Assembly (NCBI RefSeq): GCF_030534335.1
Contig: NZ_CP130565.1
Span: 7,501-71,500 of the forward strand
DNA: 64,000 bases
DNA from: Marivirga harenae
GTDB lineage: Bacteria; Bacteroidota; Bacteroidia; Cytophagales; Cyclobacteriaceae
Direction of reading: 5' to 3'
The position numbers and the translations under genes were made by a program. Under the pieces are notes generated by a model. That model ran no database searches and was not told the origin of the DNA. It saw only the letters and a list, made by a program, of their open reading frames with translations. This document shows positions 56,336 through 64,000 of the stretch, one piece after another. The stretch's first letter is position 1; every line of letters begins with the position of its first letter.

Positions 56336-57880
56336 TTATTGCACTGCAGTCAATGCATTTAGATTTCCATATCCAAATTCAGAATTTCTGTTTGGATAAA
56401 AATCAGAAGATTCCCTAAGCTTCTGCAAAACTTGATCACGGTTCCAACTAGGGTTTTTTGACCAAACCAGGGCTGCAATTCCAGCTGTTGTAGCCGTTGC
56501 CACGGAAGATCCACCAACTGTTGATGGTTGATTCCCACTCATAGCCACAGATAATGGGTGAGCGTCAGAACCCGCTTTTTCCATGATGACGGTAAAATCT
56601 ACCTTGCTTCCTGAATGACAAGTATTACATCTTTTATATTGTCCCTCTTTTATTCCAGTAACCGCTACGGTTTCGTTCATGTTGGCAGGAAAAATAACAC
56701 CAAACCAATTGGTCCAACTTGTAGAAGTACCAGCTGCGGCAAAAATCAATTTCCCTCTTCCATAAGCATAGCGAATACCATCGGCCACTTTGGAATTATT
56801 GAACACATCGCCAATAGACATGCTGATAATCTTAACATCAGATCGATTTCCAAGATAAACCAATGCTTCAGTAACTCCATCTTTTTCATTTCCACCATTC
56901 ACAATAACATCACTTGTTCCCCTTACGCCAACTAGGTTTGCATTATAAGCCACGCCTACGGCAGAACCGTCATTGCTTCTTGGTGCTGCAGCAACACCAG
57001 CCATTGAGGTTCCGTGACCACATTTGTCTTCAGGTCCGTCATATCGCTTCCACCACCAAGAACCGGTTTGATAAGTTCCCTTTCTTTCAACTGTTCTATT
57101 CTGCGAATAGCCAGAATTGAATTGGCTTCCTAAATTATCTTGATCTGGAGACAATCCCGTGTCAATCATTCCAATAGTTATCCCAGAGCCTGTACTATAA
57201 TTCCAAGCTTGATCAATTCCCATTTGTGGATAATTCCAAGACATTTTCGCGCCTGGTGCAATGTCTGTATATAGGCCGGCTATGTTGTAATTTGGGTCGT
57301 TGGAACATCCCGAGTCACTATAACGCTCTCCTTCACCATATTTTTGGAATTCAACTTCATAGCTTAATGGTTCCACATACCTGACATTTTCTAAAGTTCT
57401 TAATCGATTGATTACCTCAAGGTCATAAACTTTCATTTCTATAAAGGGAAGAACTTCGTGTGAGTAATTAGGCAAATCCTCATCTGTGATATTTTGTTCT
57501 CTTTTTCTTTCCATTACCGCCCGTGTTTCCTCTAAAATATCTTTTCGTGAATTAGCCCAATTAGGATCCTGCACATTTATAGACGTGATCCTTTGATTAA
57601 TATTGCTTTCTCCAGGAGCCAAATAGCCAACTGTCAATACACTATCAGAATGCACTAAAGCACTCCATAATTGGACATCATTGAGCTCAGACCAATTAAA
57701 CTCATTTCGTTCTTCCAATGCATTTTTTATAATTGCATCAATTTCCTCTTTGGGTACAATTTTGATTTCTTGTTCTGGTTGAACTTTTTCTTCCATCAGG
57801 CTAAGGTTTTCATCATCTTGCGTACAAGACCATAGTAAAGCCGAAGCCAAAAATACAGTTAATATTTTTCTTAATTCCAT
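56336..57880 (-). CDS. S8 (subtilisin) serine protease lipoprotein with an internal CxxCH
   Basis: 514 residues. The leader MELRKILTVFLASALLWSCTQ is a lipoprotein signal. A ~180-residue prodomain-like region precedes the S8 domain, whose triad is visible: Asp240 in GMIDTGLS, His289 in CGHGTSMAG and Ser459 in GGSSVATA (the usual GTSMA is altered to GSSVA). Between His and Ser a CNTCH (C418-H422) forms a CxxCH heme-c-type motif, unusual for a subtilase; it may instead be a metal or disulfide site. Expected location: anchored in the inner or outer membrane, facing the periplasm or surface. Confidence 0.88.
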   Translation of the reverse strand: MELRKILTVFLASALLWSCTQDDENLSLMEEKVQPEQEIKIVPKEEIDAIIKNALEERNEFNWSELNDVQLWSALVHSDSVLTVGYLAPGESNINQRITSINVQDPNWANSRKDILEETRAVMERKREQNITDEDLPNYSHEVLPFIEMKVYDLEVINRLRTLENVRYVEPLSYEVEFQKYGEGERYSDSGCSNDPNYNIAGLYTDIAPGAKMSWNYPQMGIDQAWNYSTGSGITIGMIDTGLSPDQDNLGSQFNSGYSQNRTVERKGTYQTGSWWWKRYDGPEDKCGHGTSMAGVAAAPRSNDGSAVGVAYNANLVGVRGTSDVIVNGGNEKDGVTEALVYLGNRSDVKIISMSIGDVFNNSKVADGIRYAYGRGKLIFAAAGTSTSWTNWFGVIFPANMNETVAVTGIKEGQYKRCNTCHSGSKVDFTVIMEKAGSDAHPLSVAMSGNQPSTVGGSSVATATTAGIAALVWSKNPSWNRDQVLQKLRESSDFYPNRNSEFGYGNLNALTAVQ

Positions 57881-58084
57881 AGTAATTAGTTTTGGTTATG
57901 ATTTATGCTGTATGCAGAGTAAATTGCAAAACTTAAATTTAACTTACAAGTGTTTGTTAGAATTAAATTTGTATTTATTCAAGAAAATAAGAATTAAAAC
58001 TGGTGAAATATTAGTTTTAAAAAGAGTTAGGGTAGATATCTTACCTAATCAACCAGATGGAAATTTTGAGGTGTTGACTAATTA

Positions 58085-58882
58085 TTACTTCTTATCAAAA
58101 TACACTTCTTTGTCATCATATTTAATCATATAACGACCTTTGGGCAGCTTTTTAATATCACAGGATACATCCTTCCCCCTTTTAATGATTCTGCTATTAT
58201 TGTTATACAGTAAATAACTGACTTCCTGAGTAAATTCAATCACCCAATTGTCTTCATCGATGGCATGACTTATTTCTTCTTTATCAGAATAATAATTAAA
58301 ACTTTCGGACAATTTCACCTCCATTTTTGGATCATGATATTGTACTCTGTATAGATTATCCCCTTTCACATGGTCAGGTTCTACACTATGTTGATTAATG
58401 AAAATACCGCCTTTTGTTTTGACCGTATCCAATGGCATCCATCCATCATCAGTATCCTTTTCCACTATATAAAATCCTTCAGCTGATTCTTTTGTAGTAA
58501 TCCAGATAATCTGATTTTCATCTACATACACTTTTAACCAGCTAAACTTCAAATCCTCTTGGATGACTTCAGGGTTAGCTAGGGCAGGTTCGCAATTATC
58601 ATGATGGACAATACGGATTACTACCCTTTCATCGGGTTCAAGTTCTTGCATATCAATCTCATATGCTGACACTTCAGGATTTTCGACTACTAACTGACCA
58701 TTTAAATAGATTTGCTCAATGCAAAACCCTAATTCTTGGCCCAAATAAGGATTTCTTACAAAAACATTCTTTCCATGAAAAAAGCCTCTAAAATAGCTAT
58801 CCTTTCCTGATACAGAAAAGGATACTATTTCAAATATTATTATAAGGAATAAAAACTTTCTCATGAATTTATTATCGATCAT
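58085..58882 (-). CDS. Secreted protein of unknown function, coupled to the permease
   Basis: 265 residues with a signal peptide (...[10 protein letters not shown]). The ATG at 58882 overlaps the permease stop (ATGA); an ATG at 58864 six codons on gives a more usual signal peptide. The body ([53 protein letters not shown]) has beta-type strands but no recognised catalytic motif. The 4-bp overlap suggests it works with the permease or at least is made in proportion. Confidence 0.65.
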   Translation of the reverse strand: MIDNKFMRKFLFLIIIFEIVSFSVSGKDSYFRGFFHGKNVFVRNPYLGQELGFCIEQIYLNGQLVVENPEVSAYEIDMQELEPDERVVIRIVHHDNCEPALANPEVIQEDLKFSWLKVYVDENQIIWITTKESAEGFYIVEKDTDDGWMPLDTVKTKGGIFINQHSVEPDHVKGDNLYRVQYHDPKMEVKLSESFNYYSDKEEISHAIDEDNWVIEFTQEVSYLLYNNNSRIIKRGKDVSCDIKKLPKGRYMIKYDDKEVYFDKK

Positions 58883-60123
58883 TCATATCTTAATGACTCG
58901 ATAGGATCTAATTTAGAAGCTTTGAATGCGGGATAATATCCAGATAGCAGACCAACGGCAACACAAATCACAACACCTACAAACATCCATAGCCAAGGCA
59001 CTATAAAACCACCTTCGCCAATAATAGCTGAAATGCCATTTCCTATCCCAATTCCTAAAATTATTCCTGCGATTCCTCCAATCTGACAAATCACAATGGC
59101 CTCCCACAAGAATTGTAATCGAATCTTTGTTGGAGAAGCCCCAATTGCTTTTCTAATCCCTATTTCACGCGTCCTTTCCGTCACGGAAACCATCATAATA
59201 TTCATGAGTCCTATTGAAGCACCCAGCAAGGTGATAGCACCAATGGCAAAACCTCCAATTCTAAGATAGCCAGCAATTTCTTCCATTCTTTCGGCTAAAG
59301 ATTCACTTTTTTGAATGTTGAAAGAGTTTTCCTGACCAATTCCGTCACCTCTTATTCCTCTCATCACTCCCGTTGCTTCAGCAATTCCTTGTTCCATTAA
59401 GATTGGATCAGGAACTGATACTGTAATATCATATTGTAAAGTCCGACTTGCCATTAAGGTAGATAAGCCTATAGGAATTATGACTGACTGGTCAGCTCCT
59501 CCTCCTCCCATTCCTCCTTGTTCTTTTAATACGCCAATAACTTTAAAACGAGAACCGAAAAACGAAATATCCTTGCTTATGGGATCGACATTTTCTTTGA
59601 ATAGTTTTCCAACTACATTAGCACCCAAAATAACCACATTGCTATTATTCTGAATTTCCAAAGGGGCAAAATTTCTACCCTTATCAACTTCATAAGCATT
59701 TTGTATTAAATAGTTCTCATCAGAAGCATAGACTCTAATAGTGGGGGTAGTTTTTTCAGATTTGTATTTTAACTCAGCACTTCCCGTAACTCTGGTTGTT
59801 ATAGAGACACTGCCTGCAAAATTATATTTATTCTTAAATTGAACTGCCTCTTTGTAGCCAATCGGCTCATATCGTTTTTCCTTCTTACCATCCGATGTAC
59901 TTCTTCTTCCATCTAACCCTCTGGCCTCGATATCAAAATTATTGGCTCCCAAACCTGCCAAATTTCCACTAACTGAGTTTTGTATTCCGTCAATGGCTGT
60001 TAAAATCCCAACCAAAGCCGTGATACCAATAGCAATAATGGCCGCTGTTAAAATTGTTCTCAATCGATTGCCTTTAATCGATCTAACCCCTTCTTTAATG
60101 TTTTCCAGATAATCCAAAATCAA
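58879..60123 (-). CDS. FtsX/MacB-type ABC transporter permease
   Basis: 414 residues. One N-terminal helix (about 20-42), a large periplasmic MacB-like core domain (about 45-290), then three helices with the FtsX motif [20 protein letters not shown] and the C-terminal [19 protein letters not shown]. The start is TTG at 60123; there is no ATG in the first 70 residues that would leave the membrane helix intact. The ATPase is not encoded next to it, so it must be supplied elsewhere. Such permeases use mechanical movement of the periplasmic domain to export or release substrates, often lipoproteins or peptides. Confidence 0.88.
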   Translation of the reverse strand: MILDYLENIKEGVRSIKGNRLRTILTAAIIAIGITALVGILTAIDGIQNSVSGNLAGLGANNFDIEARGLDGRRSTSDGKKEKRYEPIGYKEAVQFKNKYNFAGSVSITTRVTGSAELKYKSEKTTPTIRVYASDENYLIQNAYEVDKGRNFAPLEIQNNSNVVILGANVVGKLFKENVDPISKDISFFGSRFKVIGVLKEQGGMGGGGADQSVIIPIGLSTLMASRTLQYDITVSVPDPILMEQGIAEATGVMRGIRGDGIGQENSFNIQKSESLAERMEEIAGYLRIGGFAIGAITLLGASIGLMNIMMVSVTERTREIGIRKAIGASPTKIRLQFLWEAIVICQIGGIAGIILGIGIGNGISAIIGEGGFIVPWLWMFVGVVICVAVGLLSGYYPAFKASKLDPIESLRYE

Positions 60124-60255
60124 ATAATTTTTTTGTAAATTTTAGCAATTTAATGTGATTATTCACTATATATTACATAAAAGTAATAAACTTTGATTTG
60201 AAACTCCATTAAATATATTTAGTTATATATTTATAATAAGATAATTTCAGTTTTT

Positions 60256-61524
60256 ATGTTAAAAAAGTTCTCTTCACTAATACTACTATTTTTCCTACTA
60301 ATATTCTATGCCAAGGCCAATCAAATTTTGATCCCGATGGACAAAGAACAATCAAACCATTTAAAAGCCTATGGCTTATCGTTTTGGGTATTGGAAAAAG
60401 AAATCCCAATAGATTGGTTGTTGAACTACAGAGGGGGAAGTTTTTTAATTGAAAGCAAACAAACAATAATCAATGAATTGATCATTAGAGGGGTGTCTTA
60501 TGAGATCATTTCAGATGCTAATGCCAATAGTTTATTGGATGAAATTGCCAGTCCGTCTTCCAATAAAGACGCGATGCGATTGGATAAAGTACCAAAAATT
60601 GCCGTTTACTCACCCAAGTCAAAGCAACCTTGGGATGATGCTGTTACGCTTGTCTTGACATATGCCGAAATTCCTTATGATGTTATATTTGATGATGAAA
60701 TTATGACTGAGGGTCTTTCCGATTATGATTGGCTACATCTTCACCATGAAGATTTCACAGGGCAATACGGGAAATTCTACCGCAGTTATGCCAATCAGCC
60801 TTGGTATATTGAACAACAGAAAGAATATGAAGCCATGGCCAAAAAACATGGGTTTAGAAAAGTCTCTCAACTTAAGCTCGCGATCACACAGAAAATAAGA
60901 GGTTTTGTCAATAAGGGAGGTTTCCTTTTTGCCATGTGCTCTGCAACTGATACATATGATATTGCTCTTTCTGCAGCAGGGATAGATATTGCCGCCCGGA
61001 TGTATGATGGAGATCCAGCTGATCCGAATGCTCAAAAAAAGTTAGACTATGAGCAAACACTGGCTTTCGAGAACTTCAAATTGGAAATGAATCCTTTGGA
61101 ATATGAGTATTCAAACATCGATCAAAACCAAATTGATCGACCTGGCATCAAAGAAGGAAATGACTTCTTCACCTTATTTGAATTCTCCGCAAAATGGGAT
61201 CCGATTCCGACCATGTTGACGCAGAATCATCAAAAACTTGTAAAAGGATTTATGGGGCAAACGACCGCTTACAGAAAATCATTGATTAAACCTGATGTGG
61301 TAATTCTGGGTGAAAATAATGAGATAAACGAGGCACGATATATCCACGGCATCTTTGGAAAAGGCTTTTGGACTTTTTACGGAGGCCATGACCCGGAAGA
61401 TTATCAACATTTTGTGGGTGAGCCACCTACCGATTTAAATTTGCATCCTAATTCACCTGGCTATAGATTAATCTTAAATAATATTCTATTCCCTGCTGCA
61501 AAAAAGAAAAAGAAGAAGACCTAA
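60256..61524 (+). CDS. Secreted protein often annotated asparagine synthetase B; real function unknown
   Basis: 422 residues with a signal peptide (...LIFYAKANQ). The N-terminal segment LIPMDKEQSNHLKAYGLSFWVLE is shared by a Bacteroidota group labelled asparagine synthetase B, but I see no glutamine amidotransferase Cys at the N-terminus and no synthetase PPi-loop. A middle region (FLFAMCSATDTYDIALSAAGIDIAA, HHEDFTGQYGK) is more like a class I amidotransferase/ThuA-type Rossmann fold with Cys in an MCSATD turn. A Lys-rich tail (KKKKKKT) ends it. The label is probably wrong; transcribed alone. Confidence 0.7.
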   Translation: MLKKFSSLILLFFLLIFYAKANQILIPMDKEQSNHLKAYGLSFWVLEKEIPIDWLLNYRGGSFLIESKQTIINELIIRGVSYEIISDANANSLLDEIASPSSNKDAMRLDKVPKIAVYSPKSKQPWDDAVTLVLTYAEIPYDVIFDDEIMTEGLSDYDWLHLHHEDFTGQYGKFYRSYANQPWYIEQQKEYEAMAKKHGFRKVSQLKLAITQKIRGFVNKGGFLFAMCSATDTYDIALSAAGIDIAARMYDGDPADPNAQKKLDYEQTLAFENFKLEMNPLEYEYSNIDQNQIDRPGIKEGNDFFTLFEFSAKWDPIPTMLTQNHQKLVKGFMGQTTAYRKSLIKPDVVILGENNEINEARYIHGIFGKGFWTFYGGHDPEDYQHFVGEPPTDLNLHPNSPGYRLILNNILFPAAKKKKKKT

Positions 61525-61792
61525 AAATAAGTCTCCTCTGGGAGTAACTCTAATCATATATTTTATTAGATAAATACAATTATAGAGGAGTGAGCCTTGC
61601 TGGGATTGAGGAATTGGAAACTAAGAATTGTGATAATTAGAATGTCTTTTACGCCTCAAATTCTTACCTCAATTTATCGGGATTTATTTTAACCATTAAC
61701 CTAAATATATTCTGATTTAAATAATAAAAATAATTATCTCATGATTTACTAAATCGGTTAAAATACAGTATTTCAAATAGTTGGGATTTTTC
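61525..61792. other. Intergenic region before the peptide operon
   Basis: About 270 bp, AT-rich, no coding ORF. GCCTCAAATTC (61651 on) and a few short repeats are present but nothing with clear structure. The promoter described next begins at 61793. Confidence 0.4.
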
Positions 61793-61822
61793 TTGCAAAT
61801 TAATTTTCAGAAAATACCTTTG
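61793..61822 (+). promoter_or_regulatory. Promoter of the small-peptide operon
   Basis: TTG (61793-61795), 19 nt, TACCTTTG (61815-61822): -33 (TTG core only) and a perfect -7 of the Bacteroidota consensus. The ATG of the 41-residue peptide is 40 nt downstream, a normal short leader. One of the two best-formed promoters in the window. Confidence 0.75.
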
Positions 61823-61861
61823 CGCACTGAAAATTCAATTTAACTCTAAAAAGTACAAGAA

Positions 61862-61987
61862 ATGAAAACTACTACTACTAAAAGCAACGCAAAAGTAAAC
61901 ACAGAAAAAGAACAATTAATGAAAAGGATTTTAACTAAAAAGAAATCTCTTTCACCTCTTTGCATGTCTATTTGTGAAAGTCATTAA
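61862..61987 (+). CDS. 41-residue peptide with C-terminal CxxxC, RiPP-precursor-like
   Basis: ATG at 61862, TAA at 61985. The sequence starts MKTTTTKSNAKVNTEKEQ, then a Lys-rich helix-like part (LMKRILTKKK), and ends SLSPLCMSICESH (C34, C38). The charged leader-like front and short Cys/Ser-rich tail are the usual look of a ribosomal peptide precursor. It has a near-perfect promoter and lies 22 bp before the WH-domain gene, with a terminator after that gene, so the two form a closed operon. It could also be a leader peptide (four Thr codons in a row), but the downstream gene is not Thr-related. Confidence 0.6.
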   Translation: MKTTTTKSNAKVNTEKEQLMKRILTKKKSLSPLCMSICESH

Positions 61988-62009
61988 TTAAGTTATTTAT
62001 CATTTTAAA

Positions 62010-62516
62010 ATGACAAGTTCAACTCCCAAAAGTAATCAATTGCTAGAATCTGCTATTGATTGTAATGAGGACAAAATAATCATAGAAGGTTTTATGAATA
62101 GATATTCGGTTAACAGAGAAGAAGCCGAAGAAATTTTACATGAAACCAAGAAATGGTTATGGCTGGCATCAGAGAACATCAAAGAGAAGAACGGGTTTCG
62201 ACTGTTTATTGATAACTCTTTAATGATAATTGACGAGATGTGGCATAATTTCATTTTGCATACTCGTTTTTACCAAAAATTCTGTCAAGAGAAACTGAAT
62301 TTATTTGTGCATCATGAACCTACACCAGCTTCTGAGAAAATAATTGGTTTTGACAGCGATGAAGAAAAACAGAGCTTTCAGCAGCAACAAGAGGAAAGGT
62401 TAAGTCAACAACTTTCCTATATTTATGACAAACTAGGTGCTGAAACAGTTAGTAAATGGTATGAAGAATTTCCTGAAAAATTCAGTGAGAAGAAAATTCA
62501 GGCTTTAAAAAGATAG
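62010..62516 (+). CDS. DUF1399/glycine-rich-domain-like protein with Trp-His motif
   Basis: 168 residues, soluble, no signal. Residues 65-105 (DEMWHNFILHTRFYQKFCQ, FVHHEP) carry W78-H79, H84, Y88, C92 and H101-H102, close to the WHxHxxxTxxYxxFC pattern of DUF1399/GRDP proteins known from plants and some bacteria. A Gln-rich end (about 123-135) follows. The His/Cys spacing suggests a metal site. As the only enzyme-sized partner of the 41-residue peptide it may modify or bind it; this is inference. Confidence 0.7.
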   Translation: MTSSTPKSNQLLESAIDCNEDKIIIEGFMNRYSVNREEAEEILHETKKWLWLASENIKEKNGFRLFIDNSLMIIDEMWHNFILHTRFYQKFCQEKLNLFVHHEPTPASEKIIGFDSDEEKQSFQQQQEERLSQQLSYIYDKLGAETVSKWYEEFPEKFSEKKIQALKR

Positions 62517-62541
62517 ATATTGGTAATCCAATATTTCAAAG

Positions 62542-62584
62542 AAACGGTAGTCAATATATAATATATTGCTACCGTTTTTTTTTT
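62542..62584 (+). terminator. Strong terminator closing the peptide operon
   Basis: AAACGGTAG (62542-62550) pairs with CTACCGTTT (62569-62577); the loop itself folds (CAATATAT/ATATATTG), giving a hairpin of about 17 bp with one bulge, followed by a run of T. It separates the operon from the sensor gene downstream. Confidence 0.92.
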
Positions 62585-62696
62585 AGCTACATTTTAAAAA
62601 GTCATATAAAATCAGATTTCCATATATCATAAATACTTAATAATTTCCGATTAAATTCTATATATTTCTATTTCAGAGTAATTTCATGAAAAGAAT

Positions 62697-64000
62697 TTGA
62701 AAGCAAGTTATTCACATAGTACTAATTCCCAAGCAAAAAAATTCTTTTCTAGATTTTTGGGTATAAGCCTTTTGATACTAAAAATATCATTTGTAAATAG
62801 CCAATCCTATTTCTCCCCCGTGATACAAAATTATTCCGCCCAGGAATATAAGGCCGGAATATCAAATTGGGATATAACACAAACTTCAGACGGCCTCTTT
62901 TACTTTGCAAATTTAAATGGGGTTTTACGTTACGATGGAAAAGAATGGAAATTCACTGAAATAGCAGGTAGCAAATTTGTCCGTGCGATTCATAGGGATT
63001 TCAATAGCAGAATTTTTGTAGGCAGTAATGATGAGTTTGGATATTTAGACACTGATAATTTCAATAATACCTATTACCAATCATTGAGTGAAAATTTTGA
63101 ACTTGAAAGATTTGGTCTTGTCCTTCAAATACTGAGTAATAAAGATGATATATTCTTTATCACAAGAAACTACTTAATCAGATATAGAAATAATAATTTT
63201 AAATACTGGCCTTTAAACAGAGGTTTTGGAGGATTTATTCATCAAGAAAATCTTTATGTAAAACAAGTTGATCAAGTTTTATTAAAACTTAAGGAGGATC
63301 AGCTAAATCCAATAGCCGGATCTAATAAAACCATCCCTTCATCCATAAGAAACAATATTATTGAAGGGCCGAATAAGGATGAAAAATATATAATAGGAAC
63401 TACCGAAAATAAAGGTTTCATATTTCGAAATGATTCAATTTTGGAAACTGATGATCAATATTCATTCGGCAATTCAATACTTTCTTTGAGCCGTAGTAAT
63501 TCAAATGAAAATTCTTATTGGGCGTCTACTGTAAGTAAAGGCATTTTTAGTTTTAATATAGGAGATACAACATCAAATAATTTAAATGTTAATAAAGGAT
63601 TACCTAGCAATATTAACTTGAATATTTACTCTGATTTTCAAAACGGAACTTGGGCTGTTCATCAAAATGGTATTACCAGGATTCAAGGAAATGATCAATT
63701 AATGTTATGGGGGGAGGATCTAGGTTTAAATACATCAATTAGTAAAATTTCAAATGTTGATCAAATTTATTTAACAACTTTCGATGGTGTTTACACTTTG
63801 ATTGGCAATAACAATCTTCATTTTATAGAAAACACAGAAGATAGATTATTTAATATATTCAATACAAAAGATTATATTTTAGTAATAGGTGATAATGGCC
63901 TTTATAAAATAAAAAATGAAAACTTAATTAAAACAATCCCCATCAAAGGGGGTACAAATGTCTTTCCTACTGCTGACAATAAATACAATATCACCACATT
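62697..64000 (+). CDS. Propeller-type sensor protein, 5' part only (cut by window edge)
   Basis: The open frame runs to the edge (about 434 residues visible). An ATG at 62686 stops after four codons, so the start is TTG at 62697, giving a leader LLILKISFVNSQ that fits an exported protein. The body has repeated blades of the two-component regulator propeller/ligand-binding sensor type (GLFYFANLNGVLRYDGKEW, GIFSFNIGD, GVYTLIGNNN, GLYKIKNEN). In Bacteroidota such N-terminal propellers are followed by a Y_Y_Y domain, a helix and a LuxR or histidine kinase part, which would lie beyond the window. It is not in the peptide operon (terminator between), but the distance is only 110 bp. Confidence 0.75.
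   Translation, partial: MKASYSHSTNSQAKKFFSRFLGISLLILKISFVNSQSYFSPVIQNYSAQEYKAGISNWDITQTSDGLFYFANLNGVLRYDGKEWKFTEIAGSKFVRAIHRDFNSRIFVGSNDEFGYLDTDNFNNTYYQSLSENFELERFGLVLQILSNKDDIFFITRNYLIRYRNNNFKYWPLNRGFGGFIHQENLYVKQVDQVLLKLKEDQLNPIAGSNKTIPSSIRNNIIEGPNKDEKYIIGTTENKGFIFRNDSILETDDQYSFGNSILSLSRSNSNENSYWASTVSKGIFSFNIGDTTSNNLNVNKGLPSNINLNIYSDFQNGTWAVHQNGITRIQGNDQLMLWGEDLGLNTSISKISNVDQIYLTTFDGVYTLIGNNNLHFIENTEDRLFNIFNTKDYILVIGDNGLYKIKNENLIKTIPIKGGTNVFPTADNKYNITT

Noticed and set aside
61862-61987. Reading the 41-residue peptide as a threonine attenuator leader
   Set aside because: Four Thr codons are present, but the downstream gene is not linked to Thr metabolism and no attenuator hairpin lies between the two genes.
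1-64000. CRISPR array, rRNA operon, prophage or intact insertion sequence
   Set aside because: No regularly spaced repeats, rRNA motifs, integrase or transposase genes were found.

Overview
The window looks like a piece of a low-GC Bacteroidota chromosome, most likely from the Cytophagales (Marivirga-like; this is inference from gene content). Evidence: a type IX secretion (T9SS) C-terminal sorting motif on a secreted hydrolase, many lipoprotein and outer-membrane-type proteins, a complete Alternative Complex III (Act) operon joined to a caa3/aa3-type oxidase operon, and promoters of the Bacteroidota form TTTG-N17..23-TAnnTTTG. No phage, intact insertion sequence, CRISPR array or rRNA is visible.

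Layout. 1-4.3 kb: a T9SS-exported alpha/beta hydrolase (cut by the left edge) and a small lipoprotein. 4.6-4.8 kb: tRNA-Leu(CAA) with promoter and terminator. 4.9-7.7 kb: ABC-F ATPase and a NUDIX protein. 7.7-11.5 kb: nucleotide-sugar genes (CapD-type dehydratase, DegT-type aminotransferase, SDR). 11.9-13.4 kb: MlaE/MlaF lipid-transport pair. 13.4-20.4 kb: a very large NtrY-like histidine kinase coupled to a giant outer-membrane-type protein. 20.5-37.3 kb: about 17 kb of respiratory genes on the minus strand: actA-B-C-D-E-F, oxidase subunits II and I, heme A and heme O synthases, two subunits III and subunit IV; then a terminator and three assembly-type genes (a SCO-like protein without its copper motif, DUF420, and a small exported CxxC protein). 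Electrons would pass from quinol through Act and its cytochromes to the oxidase, with heme A made by the two enzymes encoded inside the operon.

37.7-45.9 kb: aldo/keto reductase, aldehyde dehydrogenase, S10 peptidase, AraC regulator with a cupin, and a pair of lipoproteins (TonB-C-like and TPR). 46-53 kb is a looser region of short membrane or secreted hypotheticals, DUF2911, a decayed pyridoxamine-phosphate-oxidase-like fragment, and three DUF1801/DUF4287 genes in a row. 53-61.5 kb: ChaN-like protein, TypA/BipA, an S8 protease lipoprotein that contains a CxxCH motif, an FtsX/MacB-type permease with a secreted partner, and a secreted protein of the group often labelled asparagine synthetase B.

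61.8-62.6 kb holds the best candidate for an undescribed system: a self-contained two-gene unit with a near-consensus promoter and a strong terminator, made of a 41-residue peptide with a CxxxC tail and a 168-residue protein with a Trp-His-rich DUF1399-like segment. It is followed by a propeller-type sensor protein that runs off the right edge.
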